Shown piece after piece: positions 31,203-42,904 of a stretch of DNA of 64,000 nucleotides. Each line of letters opens with the position of its first letter. Positions within the stretch are counted from its first letter, which is position 1. Location of the stretch: assembly GCA_036365455.1 (NCBI GenBank), contig JAWQUS010000027.1:16294501-16358500 (forward strand), written 5' to 3'. A model generated the notes under the pieces. It was not told the DNA's origin. It worked only from the letters and a program-made list of their open reading frames with translations, and searched no databases. This DNA comes from Macrosoma leucophasiata. Lineage: Eukaryota; Arthropoda; Insecta; Lepidoptera; Hedylidae. A program made the translations under genes and the position numbers.

Positions 31203-31678
31203 ATAAAAAAACCGGACAAGTGCGAGTTCGACTCGCGTGGTGAGGGTTCCGTAATTTAAATAAATATTTTCGAAAATACTACAGATTTAAAATGCAAGGA
31301 CAAACTTCTTATAGGTTTTCCAGTAATCTATAGGCAAAAAACTATTTTCCACATTTTTTTCAAAATGTTAATTTCAGTAGTTTCGGAGATAAGGGATGGT
31401 CAATTTTCGTCGTTTTTCTTAAATAACTTCAAATTTGTTAATGCAAAATTTATAAAAAAAATATATCTGAGATGCTGACAACAACCTCTTTCATTTGATA
31501 TATCACACGACACAGTTTACGATTTTTTTTTAATTTTCTGATTTACCCCCCGATAGTGGCCACCTTTTTAAAATTTATTATTTTACTTGACTTGTTCATC
31601 TTTGGGTCACCAATTTACATATATTCATCAAATTTCAACTCAATCGGTCGAGTAGTTTCGGAGTAAATTGGCTGTGTG

Positions 31679-31711
<33 letters not shown>

Positions 31712-31770
31712 CACGAGTGATCCTATAAGGGTTCCTTTTTTCCTTTTAAGGTACGGAACCCTAAAAAGAG
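31203..31770 (+). repeat. Lepidopteran 'ggttccgta' dispersed element, full copy
   Basis: Left end aaaaaccggacaagtgcgag with gagggttccgtaa; right end has (GACA)n at 31681-31710 followed by tcctataagggttcc and aaggtacggaaccctaaaaa. The inner ends ggttccgta / tacggaacc are inverted. A very common repeat type in moth and butterfly genomes; class unresolved. Confidence 0.65.
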
Positions 31771-33085
31771 CCGGACGAATTGAGAACCTCCTTTTTTGAA
31801 GTCGGATAAAAATGCGAATCATGAGTCGCAAACAATTTACCTACATTTAATTATGCCTGTATTTACACGAATTAGTGTTTATAAGCTCACGACACAAATT
31901 CAACAGTAAAACATGGATACTAAACTATGTCATCATCACGCACGCCATTCAGAGGTTTAATACGAAATGAATCCTTTAGAAAATTGTATAAAAGTCGAAT
32001 AACACACCTGTCGATCTAACCGAACTTCTATTCAAAGCATAGAATTAGAGCATTCTGTTTTCATTTCAAACTAAGTTGGCCTGAATCGCCGAGATTCGTA
32101 AGGAGACATCGATCAATACATATCTGCCATCTCAGCTATCGGCAATGCAAGCGAACACGCTCTCAAGTATGATGCTCTTTTAGAATTCAATAAATACAAG
32201 TGGGTATCTAGTTTTATTGCCCACTGTGAACGTAGCGTGAAATGAAAACCTACACTCAAGCCGTTTCATAACTTACGCGGAGAAAATAAAAAACGGGTCG
32301 CCGCGATATTATAGCATAAAAATATAATGGACACGTGTATTTTCTGAAACATTATGACGTAGGTAGGCACTGAAATAACAAATAGATAAAATGACATTTA
32401 TGATTTTTTTGGTTGTAAAATAGCGACTCATGTTTGTGACGACGACAACATGATTTGGTCCTAATTGTCATCAGAAAATTATTATAATGCGATCAAAAGA
32501 TTTTGAGTCGTTAAAAAATTATATATATTATTCACATAACGAACAGTAGACAGTGAGATAATGATTATAAGAATGAGGGTTAATAAAACAGAAAACTGTC
32601 AGTAAGACGTAGCAAACTAATAAACATGCTAATTACCTTCTTGTGTTTGTTAATAAATGATAGTTTCTTTTTTTTTTCTAACCAACAGCAATGTGAGCGA
32701 AGTACTAATAGATTGTGAGATCAGCAGTAAAGACGATGTACTACGAAATTTACGTAGCAGTCGGTGTAGCATTTCATAGCGAAGCACTCATGAATATATT
32801 ATAATCTTCTAACTCATCTTTCACTTTTTATATTTCCAGAAAATTGTAAGTTATATGATATAACTAAATATCGAAATGATAATCCTCACGGGTAAAAATA
32901 TGCATCTAATCTAATTGAAGCTCAATCGTAGAGTTCGGCTTTATGCCTGCCTATTAGGTGGTAATATGTTTCCCCAGAATTTATTTTATTCGGTTCAAAC
33001 ATAAAGATAATTAAAAAATCAGTTTATAGGAACAAGGCACTCGGATATCGTTTCGGCATTAGTTAATCATCACTATCATCACTAT
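31771..33085. other. Mostly unrecognised AT-rich sequence
   Basis: Contains a short duplicate of 30875-30965: 'ctaagttggcctgaatcgcc' at 32072 against ctaagttgccctgaatcgct at 30863, followed in both by atcgat.catatct. A possible short exon at 32689-32779 is listed separately. Confidence 0.35.
32689..32779 (+). CDS. Possible terminal exon, unidentified
   Basis: A strong acceptor (ttttttttctaaccaacag) precedes an open stretch that, in phase 1, reads N-V-S-E-V-L-I-D-C-E-I-S-S-K-D-D then V-L-R-N-L-R-S-S-R-C-S-I-S and stops at TAG. The residue mix is protein-like and free of low-complexity sequence. But 29 codons can stay open by chance, no partner exon was found, and I do not recognise the sequence. 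Confidence 0.15.
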
Positions 33086-33752
33086 CACTACATACTAAAA
33101 AGTCCCCCTATTATCTCTGTCTGTATGTTTGCCCTAATATCGAAAAATTATAGACGGATTTTGTTCCTGTTTAAAAGGTTGGAAAAAGGATTTTCTGAGG
33201 AAGGCTTATATAAATAAAATATATCTATAATTATATTATATCTATTATTATCAATATTGTACTTAAAGACGCAAGAGGGCCTTCATCAGAATTACCTGTC
33301 TACATATTTAACCTGTGGGCGTAAGTATGAGTAGGAAATCAGATAAACAAGTTAGTAGCTTTGACAAGTTGTAATCAATTTTCCATTGATCACATTTATC
33401 CACTAGAACTTCAACCATTAGCCGTCTAACACTAAATTAACATTAAATCCACACTTAAATTATAACTGTTGGTCGGGATTAATCTGATAAATGGCGATTT
33501 GTCGCGGACGTGGTGCGCTGACTCTCTTTGTTACCAACAGTCTGTCAACAAGCTGGTTGCCTCGCTACCATCGACACGACACTCCGCCTGAGTGATCCCC
33601 AAACGTCACTCAATATAAAACCTCCATACTGCTGACAGCGCTTGAAGCGCCGTCATACTTATATTTACCGAGATATCACGGTTTTTGTCAAAGATGTGGG
33701 GCGCGCCCAATACGATAAATGGTACCCGTGCGAAGCCGGGGCGAGTCGCTAG
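33086..33752 (+). mobile_element. Probable non-autonomous Helitron
   Basis: Ends cgtgcgaagccggggcgagt then CGCTAG|T, the usual terminus. The left side starts near catactaaaaagtccccc. The interior is unlike the other Helitrons here (GC-richer at 33500-33720), so it may have captured sequence or been invaded. Confidence 0.45.
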
Positions 33753-33932
33753 TTATTAAAGTGCAAGGGAAGTGGTCTCTTATAAACATGATCAAAGTAT
33801 TTAAAACTGATTTTTAGGACAAATAAACTTTTAACTGGGTATTTGCGTTATTTATTTTCAGTTGTAAGATTACCTCCCGTGAGTATGTACGGTTTATGTA
33901 TCGCACATTTATTCAGAATTCTACATCATACA

Positions 33933-33972
33933 TACAAAATCATGTTGAAATGTGGTTCAACATGATTTTGTA
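33933..33972. repeat. Perfect hairpin, 17-bp arms, 6-base loop
   Basis: TACAAAATCATGTTGAA, loop atgtgg (approximately), then its exact reverse complement. Confidence 0.8.
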
Positions 33973-34309
33973 TTAAGTTCGCTATCACTAACGAATTATA
34001 CGGGTTCTCGTATTACATCGATGGATATCTGTAAAGCTCGAGCTCTCGACGATACCTGTTGATTCTCCCGTAGCAAACAAAATTAATCTGAGCTTATAAA
34101 TGGTAGAGCAATTGTTTTTTTTTCTGAATTTGACTCTGATTTAAAGCAGCTTCTTTTCAAAAGCAGTCGTACATACCAAGAATATGTACTTATAGTAAAA
34201 TTCTTATTTTATAAATATTGCTCGATAATTTTACCCCACACTTTTCAAATAATACAATTATGAAATTCATTCATTCAATCAATAATATAATAATGCACAG
34301 AAATGAAAT

Positions 34310-34855
34310 CAAAATAGTAAAAATCGGTCAAGTGCGTTTCAGGCCACGCGCAGTGTAGGGTTCCGTAGTTTTTAGGTTTGATTAATGTTTAACAAAATCG
34401 AGTATGACATTTGGTCGACTATTACTCGCAAACTTGTAAAGCCAACTTAGGGGTGACAGTTTTCCTTTTAATTTCGTTATATGTAGGTACTATTGAAGTA
34501 ACGTTTGAATTTCTAACAACAACCGTTTATTTGGTAGAGGGAGGGGGACACTTGACTCTAATGAAAATTGGCACTTTGAAGCTGAATAAGTCACAAACAG
34601 TCAAATAAATCCAAAAGTGATGTTATCACACCCCTAACATTTTTGAAAGACCTATCCAATGATATCCCACACTATTTAGAAAACGAAAAATAAAAAAAAA
34701 TATCCTCACGACTCGCGTTACATGTAAGGGCGGTACCCTAAATCATTTTATATTTCATGTTTTTATTCTACCACTTTGACGGCGTAATTAAGGTGTATAC
34801 TTGTGCCAAATTTCAAGTCTCTAGTACTAACAATTTTTGCGCTTAGCCGAGGACG

Positions 34856-34886
<31 letters not shown>

Positions 34887-34930
34887 GGACATGGCGAAAC
34901 TATAAGGGCTCCTTGTTTACTACGGAACCA
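34310..34930 (+). repeat. 'Ggttccgta' dispersed element, second subfamily
   Basis: Left end aaaatcggtcaagtgcgttt, gcagtgtagggttccgtagt; right end (AGAC)n at 34862-34888 then atggcgaaactataagggct. An open frame of 65 codons at 34411 is inside the repeat and not a gene. Confidence 0.6.
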
Positions 34931-34934
34931 CACC

Positions 34935-35140
34935 GCGGACACTCCGCCAAAATTCCATACAAACGCTTAATTTGGTTTCTATCCATCAGTGACGTGTATT
35001 TACACGCGCACCTGTGTGCGTAGCACGTACAAAATACCAACCGTCGCCCATAAGAGAGGAAGGGGTTGTGTATGTGTGCAAATCGGGCGGGACGTCGAAG
35101 TGTCCATTCTATACGTAGTATTATTACATATTCTCTGACG
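34935..35140 (+). repeat. Dispersed repeat G, copy 1
   Basis: 'ggacactccgccaaaattcc', atacaaacgcttaatttgg, cacctgtgtgcgtagcacgt, gtcgcccataagag and gaagtgtccattctatacgt recur at 50508-50730. Short inverted ends (ggacact / agtgtcc) suggest a MITE. Confidence 0.65.
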
Positions 35141-36885
35141 GAACCCTAAATGGGTAACGCCTGGCATGGATTTCAGAAATTAATATTTATCTAAAGTTTC
35201 TAACTTTTGATAAATGTCTTATCGGTAGGTACCTACGATATCTGATCATTTTAATTTTGCAAAAACAAATCACCTTTCTCCGAGACGACCAGTTATTAAT
35301 AAATCAAGTACTAAAATAAATCAATTTTCAGATGTAGAAATTACGTCTGACAGTTACCTTATAAATGAAGGAAAATAAGTAATACCTAAATATCGTACAT
35401 TTTACGCTTCCTGATCTTAATCAATTATTGCTATTTAAATATAAATAATAACCACTTATCATTCGATTCCAGAATGGAAGAGAATGAGCATCAACTAACT
35501 TTCTTAAAAATATTATTTTAAGCTTAGATAGATGACTATAACTTGACCCTCGTCAAAGTCACGGCCAAATTTTAAAACAATATTATGTTAATGTTCATCA
35601 TGTTACCAATTTCGGCCCAGGTACAGTCAGGGTCGGCTCTATAACTTATAATTTTACTTTTGTCATTTATATAAAAAGTAGTAAATAATTTATTATTCTA
35701 CGGTGCCCAAAGTAAACACGTAAAAAATATATTATTAAATTATAATGTACGCAATCACGGACAGATATTTCAAAAAGATATATATTTTTTTAAAATGAAG
35801 TGATCTATGTATTGAATTCATGATCAATGGTTAGTATCTATTGTTAAATAGGAACATATGAATTTATTGTATCTGATATGCATGATAAATAGGTCTGTTC
35901 TAGTGTATACGAGATGGCAGCGTTTTATAATACTTAGGTCTTTACCTATGAAATTGCCGTTCTGCAGTACTGGCCATTGCAAATCAAAATATTTGTTTTC
36001 ACTGATAGTTCTAGGTTAAATTTTATTTTATAAAAAAAAATATTGGTATTCTTTTTTCTAAAGTCAAAGCAGCAAAGCGGCACGAGCGGCACGCAACATA
36101 ATGTTTACGGAGCGAACACTACAAAAAGACTTCATACGAACGCACCACCCGTTATTGGTTTGCCCGCTTCCATTCTGAAAATTTAAATTTGTAATAATTT
36201 GTATTTTATTATTTTTTATTTACAGGCTTTTCGGTTTTCCGAACAGTTATCCATTTAACAGAATCTTAAGTAGAATTTGTTCTATATCAGACTCCATAAA
36301 GGAGCTATTGTTTACACAACAAAAGACAATAAACGGAACGATACTACGTTGTTAGACAAACTTTACGTCTTATACCTATCGTGAAAATGTTAATATTGTC
36401 GAATACTCAAGTATACCTTCTGCTGAGTTAATAAGATTGTTGTCATGACACGCCCTTTTACAAAAGGGATTATTTGATACGTTCATAAGACAGGCCTTAG
36501 TATATGTATATGCATATTTATTATGACATAATGATAAAAAAAAACATTTAAAAAAACGTCTAATTACTCGTATTGAGGATTCCGAACAAACCTGTACGTA
36601 CGTATATGAAAAAAATTAAGGTTTTCGGTAATTTTTCTTTACATGTGCTATAAAACATTGCTTAATGCCAAATTTCAAGATTCCCTTGCGAGTTTGAAAA
36701 TATGCGGCTTAAATTGCTGTTTCTTTTGAGTGCGTTGACATATCTACTTAGAAGTTTGGTTTTGTAATAGCTCAAAAGTATTATAGACTTGAGTATTTGA
36801 CATGAATTTCAATTTAATCCTCTACGCGTTCATGAAAGGGTTAATTTTAAAATATGAAAAACTATTTTATTAGATATAAACCCCC
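35141..36885. other. No recognised feature
   Basis: AT-rich, 1.7 kb, no repeat relation to the rest of the window and no coding signature. One of the cleanest stretches of apparently single-copy DNA. Confidence 0.35.
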
Positions 36886-36888
36886 TTA

Positions 36889-37028
36889 GTCATAAACGTA
36901 CATTAGATACGTTTTAGCTATAGAATGCTTTGTCTTTGTCAATTGCATTGTCAAATGTGCAAGATAGAAAAAGACAAAGGAGAGATTAGCAACACTTTAG
37001 CTAAAATAAGTTTATGAATAAGGGGGTA
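36889..37028. mobile_element. Short MITE with CCCCCTTA ends
   Basis: 'cccccttagtcataaacgta' and the reversed right end cccccttattcataaactta bracket about 140 bases, flanked by TA-containing sequence on both sides. Confidence 0.6.
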
Positions 37029-37779
37029 AATATTTACGGTTTCCGCATTTATCTGTGCTATAAGACCCCAAAAAGTGTAATGGAACATGAACAAAAAAGC
37101 GTTTTTAGTATCGCGTACAAAAATCCTGCGATAAATAGAAAATGGAACCGATAATCACACTTGAAACAATCAAACTAAGAATAATCTAAACAAAAAGGAA
37201 AACAAACACTTAATGTACAATAAACAAGATACAATACTTACCATAACCCTTTAAACATCATAAACTGGACTAGTTTGGTAATAAATCGGATCTCTTGCCC
37301 ACTTAATCTCGATGATTTAACAGAATTACGATGCATGTAGTTAAAGTGCGTATCAAGACAGAAAGGGTATCGGCAGTGATCTACCGGACACAGAATGTGA
37401 CGAGGGTCAATAGACGACGTAATCCGAACCAACAGACATTAAATCAATACAACAACATAATTTCATGCGCTCCCAACATGTTTTTTCTGCGTGATTTTGC
37501 CTTTAGGGAGATATACAACCTTTTCCAGTCTTTCAAAGTTGATAAAATAATTACTAGATTTTATACTCCTTTTATTTGTTAAATATTTTTTTATAGTTTT
37601 GTTCTAACGAAATAAATATTCTGTTACTTTGACAGAAAGAATAATGAGAATAAAAGATGTGTTCATTACTTTTGTCGAAGGTATATTGTTTTCGTATAAC
37701 TCCATTGGCACGACAATTGCCTCCTAGTCGGCATAATACTACAGCTTCAACAATCGTCTTCTATTGCAATGTAAATCTA

Positions 37780-38094
37780 ACGTAACTTCACGCCTGTAAT
37801 CCCCGAAGGGGTAGGCAGAGGTAAATGCATACATTCAAGCATACATGCATACACCCACGATTCGCCGGTTACGTTTTGGCCCATGTAACAGGTGGCGAGC
37901 CTGTTGACATCTTCGGGCACATTACCAAACTTCGAGGTACTGGGAAATTTCCAGAAAATGGAAAAATCCCAATAGAACCAGAGATAAAGGCTTTTTCACC
38001 ATTATCTATGATAACCCCCTACCCGGGAATCGAACCCAGGACCTCAGCGTAGTAGTAGTGGCCTGCTACCACTAGGCTACCGAGGCAGTTACTG
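37780..38094 (-). mobile_element. tRNA-derived SINE family C, most complete copy
   Basis: On the minus strand it begins actgcctcggtagcctagtg, has the B box gggttcgattcccgggtagg, the body ctctggttctattggg, aacaggctcgccacctgtta and gattcgccggttacgtttt-type sequence, and ends gggattacaggcgtgaagtt acg. It can serve as the reference for the family. Inserted between units of the 37.2-kb array. Confidence 0.8.
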
Positions 38095-38107
38095 ATTTGA
38101 TTAATTT

Positions 38108-38277
38108 TAGTTTTGAATTATTTCTGGAAGCTCAGGGAAGGTTTAAAAGGTAAGAAAATATGAAGAAATTGAAGGGGTATAGTAAAAAACACAATTTTAT
38201 TTTCCCATACAAATAGTCCGTATCTATCAAACCTTCTACACATTAGAAGGCAATACGAAGTTTGCGGAGTCAGCTAG
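38108..38277 (+). mobile_element. Helitron 3' part (family of 58882-59085)
   Basis: 'tctggaagctcagggaaggt', ccatacaaatagtccgtatc and gcggagtcagctag|t: same 3' half as 58882-59085, with its 5' end removed. Confidence 0.6.
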
Positions 38278-39314
38278 TACTAAATACAAATGGAAAACCA
38301 AACGCGTAATGTAGCACTATGCCGCCACTATAAACATCTACAACTGGGCCAATCCGATCTTTTACCCAATCAACCTCGATGAATAGAACTACAATCCATG
38401 AAGGTAAAGTATCCATGTAAGAAAGGGTATCGGCAGTGATCTACCGGACACAGAATGTGACGAGGGTCAGTGGGCGACGTAATCCGAGCCGACAGACATT
38501 AAATCAATACAATAACATTTCATACGCGCTCAACTTGTTTTTTCTGCGTGATCTAGGGAGATATATACAACCTTCCCCAGTTTTGCAAAGTTAATATAAT
38601 AATTACTGGATTTTACCGGTTATATTGGTAAATATATTTTTATAGTAGATTAAAACAAAACATATTGTTAAAGAACAATGAGGATAAAAGATGTGTTCTA
38701 TACTATTGTCGTAGGTAGGTATATTATTTTCATATACTTTACTCTACGATAATTGCCTCCTGGTCGGCATAATACCTACAGCTTCAACAATCGTCTTCAT
38801 ATTGCAATTGAAATACTTAATACAAAAGGAAAACCAAACGCGTAATGTAGCACTATACCACAAAACTATACCGCCACTATAAACATCTCCAGGTAGCCCA
38901 GTTGGGCAATAAATCGGATCTTTTGCCCACTTAACCTCAATGAATAGAATTACAATCCATGAAGGTAAAGTATCCGTGTAAGAAAGGGTATCGGCAGTGA
39001 TCTACCGGACACAGACTGTGACGAGGGTCAGTGGGCGACGTAATCCGAGCCGACAGACATTAAATCAATACAATAACATTTCATACTCTCCTAACTAGAT
39101 TACACGGATGATGACTTTTCTGCATGATTACGCGGCTTTTGTATCCAGTGAAATTGATATTTGGAATAACATTTTTTTAATTCCATATTACTCCGGCTAT
39201 ATACAGGTAGTAAAACAATACCTACATTTTAATTCGTTTGGTCCATACATTTTTTATTACTACGACAGGATAAAGATAATTTAAAATAAACAATTTCATC
39301 TTTCAATATACAGG

Positions 39315-39592
39315 TGTCAGAGCTCCAGTGACGGAGCTCTACCACCAGCGTAGGCACCACCGCATTACCTAATATACTTGCCGCTAAATGGTAGTGTTCA
39401 GCACTATCGTGTTCCGGTCAGGTATGGCCGTGTAATTTCCGGCACAGAGGCATAACACCTTAGGCCTCAGGAGTGGTAACGCATCTGCATTTTGACCTCG
39501 GTCTTTGTATCGGTATCTATAGGCTGTAGTCATCACTTAACATCAATGTGAACTGCATGCTTGTATACCACTTCCATTACATTAAAAAAAAA
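39315..39592 (+). mobile_element. SINE-like family A with rearranged head
   Basis: Nearly complete, but the normal ggagctcgcgggcgtagg head reads ggagctctaccaccagcgta. The head palindrome has therefore been completed by its own mirror image (gagctc..gagctctaccacc). The rest is standard, ending cattacattaaaaaaaa. Confidence 0.7.
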
Positions 39593-40019
39593 TCTTAAGT
39601 ACGTTGTTTTATGTAACTCCATTAGTAAAACAATTACTACATTTTCATTATTTTGGTCTATAAATCTCTTATTACTATGACAGGATGAAGAGAATTTAAA
39701 ATAAACAATTTCATCTTAAGTACAATAAGTCGTTTTATATAACTCCATGAGAAAATGCGGCGCACGACAGTTAAGCTCAAGTCTCTCAGCCGCCATAATT
39801 TTACAGCTTCAACAACGTCTTCATATTTCAATATAATTTACGTAAAACCTCATTGAATTACCATGTAACCCTCCACCCATGGCGAAAACCGCTTGAAAAG
39901 CCGTTAATTCGATAGAATTTGAATTTATCGCATTCAGACATACAGAGCAGGAGGACGTTGTTTTATAATGCGATAAGATTAAATTGATTTAATTGTGTTG
40001 CATTCACGATGTGTTTTGG

Positions 40020-41377
40020 AACGGTCGTTTTACAGCGGCTGTTTCAATGACAAGTCAGTGTAATTACTTTATAGTGATTATTACGTTACGTAGTCATGGC
40101 GCTTCCTAAGCGCTCGGACACTGTTGTAGTGAACGAGTTTCTCGCTTCCGTCCAAAACAAGCTTGACGTTATGGATGAGCTGAGCCTGGAGCAAATCTGC
40201 GTGTCAAGCTACACGGAGACTGAGGTCATAGTGGCCAAGAAAGTACTTGTTGACAATTCCCTGATCACCATCAAGGTCATAACAAGGCAGAGGGATGGCC
40301 ACGGGGGGAAATATATACAGGACATTTTCCGGATTTTTAAGTCAAACGATCCGGATGATGTCCCTACGTTTGCAGCAAGAGATTTGAATAAGCTGCCGCC
40401 AGTGACCTTCGATCACGTTGACGTCACGCGGCTTCTTAAAGACATTGTTCTGCTGCAGAAAGAAGTGAAAACTCTTCAAGTAAGATTGGATGCCTCGGAA
40501 TTGGCGTGTAAAGATTTGAGATCAGAGGTATCGGAATTACGGTCATACGCTGCGCCTGCAATTTCGCCGCCAAGTTTACGCAACGTGACCGTGCGGCGAG
40601 GCGGCGCCGTGCGGTTTGCACGGCGACACCTCTCCTGTCAGCAATTTTGATGCGAGTAATGCAACCAATATAACTACAACGAGGAGAAATGACCGCCGGG
40701 TTAATGACCATGATCTAGCTGCGTCACGTGCTCCTAGCGCCGGCACCTACGGTTCAGCCTGGACCATGTCGGCCCCAGAAGATGTCATACGTACAAGCTG
40801 CTAGCGCACCCCAAAAAGCTGCCGTTAGTAAAAAGCCCAAGAGAACGCTTGCTGTTCTACCTGCTGCACAACTGATCAACGAGGACGGGTTCACCCTGGT
40901 GGGGAATAGAAAACGTCGCTCTCGTCCAAACCGTAACCTGAAAGGTGCCGGATCGCCAGCATCACAGCTGAAGGCTGCCGAAACCTACGCTTTTGTATAT
41001 CTTTCTTGTCTGAACGAAAAAACCACCATCAGCGACGTTCAATCATATATGACGGAGAAGATCATCAGATGTCAAAAAACTGAGGGACAAATACAAGGAG
41101 AGATTGAGGCCTTGAAGTCAAGCCGACCCACGGGATTCAAATCTTTTAAGTTACGTGTACCTGCCAAACATCTGCAGATGTTTCTCAGCCCTGACTTCTG
41201 GCCCGAAGGCGTAGTGTTCCGAAAATTATGGGAGGCGAGACGTACGCTTCAGAAATAAACCAGTTAGTGTTTAAGATTTATTTATAATGTATAGTATTAA
41301 TATAATTTTATTTTTAACTTTGTATATATAGTATGATATGGGCCCTAGTTGCCTGCAATAAATGATTCTATTCTATT
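40020..41377 (+). mobile_element. ORF1-only LINE-like retroelement (probable)
   Basis: A GC-richer, intronless coding block with a 5' untranslated stretch and a 3' end cctgcaataaatgattctat followed by tctattaaaa, i.e. an AATAAA and a TTCTA tail as in LINE insertions. No reverse transcriptase follows. The exact 5' boundary and target duplication were not found. Confidence 0.5.
40096..41258 (+). pseudogene. Retroelement ORF1-like protein, frameshifted
   Basis: The first frame (40096-40650) starts MALPKRSDTVVVNEFLASVQ. Residues about 113-155 contain a coiled coil (L-L-K-D-I-V-L-L-Q-K-E-V-K-T-L-Q and E-L-A-C-K-D-L-R-S-E-V-S-E-L). The middle runs in another frame (40616-40804), and the third frame (to 41258) carries KPKRTLAVLP, DGFTLVGNRKRRSRPNRN and an RRM-like C-terminus (TYAFVYLSCLNEKTTISDVQ, SFKLRVPAKHLQMFL, DFWPEGVVFRKL). 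Coiled coil, basic linker and RRM-like fold match the architecture of retroelement ORF1 nucleic-acid chaperones. Shifts lie near 40590-40610 and 40770-40790. The family assignment is inference; a multi-copy lepidopteran gene family of unknown role is the alternative. Confidence 0.5.
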
Positions 41378-41768
41378 AAAAGCAAAATCTCAATTTAACT
41401 GACATTATACAATTTCTATATCAATGCCCAACCCAAATTGGAAGGATAGAAATTTTCAATTGCTATTGATTTATGCTTAAGGCATCGTTTAAAAGTGGAT
41501 TTCTCGACCTTTAAGAGATGAACAAGGGTGATGAAGTCTATACGAGAGAAAATATTTCCATTAATGATGCTTAAAACAAATAATATACTCGTATTTCTCA
41601 GTTATTATGAATGTAAAATGAACTAATTTTGTACAGAAATGGATGGCTTAATATGGAAATCCAATTTGCTTTGAAATTACTGAGCTGATTGATTTGAAAT
41701 ATAGTACAAAATATACCTACGTTAATAATTACTGTGCGTAATGGAAATAAATTTAATTCAAAAATATG

Positions 41769-41954
41769 TGTTGAGGAGGAGGAGGCTTGCGTGGTGTCTT
41801 ACGAAATTAGAACTCAGAAACTTTTTCTTAACGTATAATGATACGATAAAGGAATAGGTACATAGTAACAGAACATGTATTAGCGCGTGCGCAATTAGAA
41901 GTCGAATGAAGGGGGCGCGCCGAGCGCGGCAAACGTAGATCACGGGCGTAAACA
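41769..41954 (-). mobile_element. Probable BEL/Pao 3' LTR
   Basis: Directly downstream of the pol stop. On the minus strand it would start tgtttacgcccgtgatctac after a purine-rich ggccgggggca and end cctcctcctcctcaaca, giving TGT...ACA termini and 186 bp. The 5' LTR is not in the window, so this is unconfirmed. Confidence 0.4.
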
Positions 41955-41981
41955 TGCCCCCGGCCTTGGAAGCTGTGGCTT

Positions 41982-42775
41982 TCAATGGGCTTCGACGTCC
42001 ACAGGAAGAGGGCAGATCTTGGAGAAGGCCCTCCGCACGACACCCGACGCAGTTCGAATGTCAGCAACCCTCGTCCCGTCCCGGATGAACAGCAACGATT
42101 CGCCCAAGACTCCATTTTAAGGGCGTCGAACTGTTATCCTTAAGCACGACTATGGTTCCCAGCTGTAGGTTGGTTTTATGGGATTTCCATTTTGCTCTAG
42201 TTTGAAGTTCTGATACATATTCATTTGACCAGCGCCTCCAAAATTGCTGCCGGATTTGCTCTTCTCGCTGGTATCGCGTCAAGCAGTGTATTGGTTTGTC
42301 CTGTAGGTCAGCGCAAGCGGGTGCAGTCAAAGGACGGCCGACAAGGAAGCTTGCAGGAGTGAGAGGTAATAAGTCGTTTGGATCAGGGGACAGAGGTGTA
42401 AGGGGTCGAGAATTCAGCACAGCCTCAATCATGGCCAACACAGTAGTGAACTCTTCAAAAGTCAAATGAGCGTTGCCAATTACTCTACGAAGGTGATATT
42501 TACAAAGCCGTATACCCGACTCCCATGATCCACCAAAATGGGGAGCGTAAGGAAGAATAAATTTAAACATGATACCTTGGCTAGCGGCATAAGTCGTTAT
42601 ATCATCCGAACAAGAACTTAAAATTTTTGAAAACTCGTGCATTAACCCCACAAAGCACAGTTTTGAACGTCGCGATATAAATCTTTTCAAAGATAATAAA
42701 TAAGCATCGGTGGTGAGGTCGCTCACCAGCTCCAAATGTATGGCGCGAGTAGTAAAGCAAATAAATAAACAAATG
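41982..42775 (-). pseudogene. BEL/Pao retrotransposon integrase C-terminus, broken
   Basis: The minus-strand frame reads T-R-A-I-H-L-E-L-V-S-D-L, F-I-S-R-R (integrase core beta strand), then PYAPHFGGSWESGIRLCK, VLNSRPLTPLSPDPND, LTPASFLVGRPL and a C-terminal module with LKDNSSTPLKWSLGRIVAVH, all characteristic of the Pao/BEL integrase and the domain that follows it. The frame breaks near 42062; the real end continues in another frame to a stop at 41982. Gag, protease, RT and RNase H are absent, and sequence beyond 42775 is unrelated. A retroelement relic, described only. Confidence 0.85.
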
Positions 42776-42904
42776 TAGGCTTTCGAAGATTTAGCTCCCC
42801 TATCCTTTCTATATCCTTTCTATCTTCTAGAACTTCAACTTCGAACTTCATTCCCCAGTCTAATCGAACTATGATGCTTCAAATACAATCTAAACCAAGA
42901 AACA

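Larger units (their letters stand above)
37200..39860 (+). repeat. Tandem array of ~0.55-kb units, split by insertions
   Basis: The block ggtatcggcagtgatctacc, ggacacagaatgtgacgagg, gacgtaatccga and gacagacattaaatcaatac occurs at about 37365, 38427 and 38988. Each is preceded by an aaacatc.. start and followed by the gcttcaacaatcgtctt ending (37743, 38780, and a diverged fourth at 39795). The first two units are separated by a family C SINE and a Helitron end, the last by a family A copy. No coding content recognised. Confidence 0.75.

Noticed and set aside
41769..42775. Intact BEL/Pao element
   Set aside because: Only the integrase end and one probable LTR are present; the frame is broken and no 5' LTR or other pol domains occur nearby.
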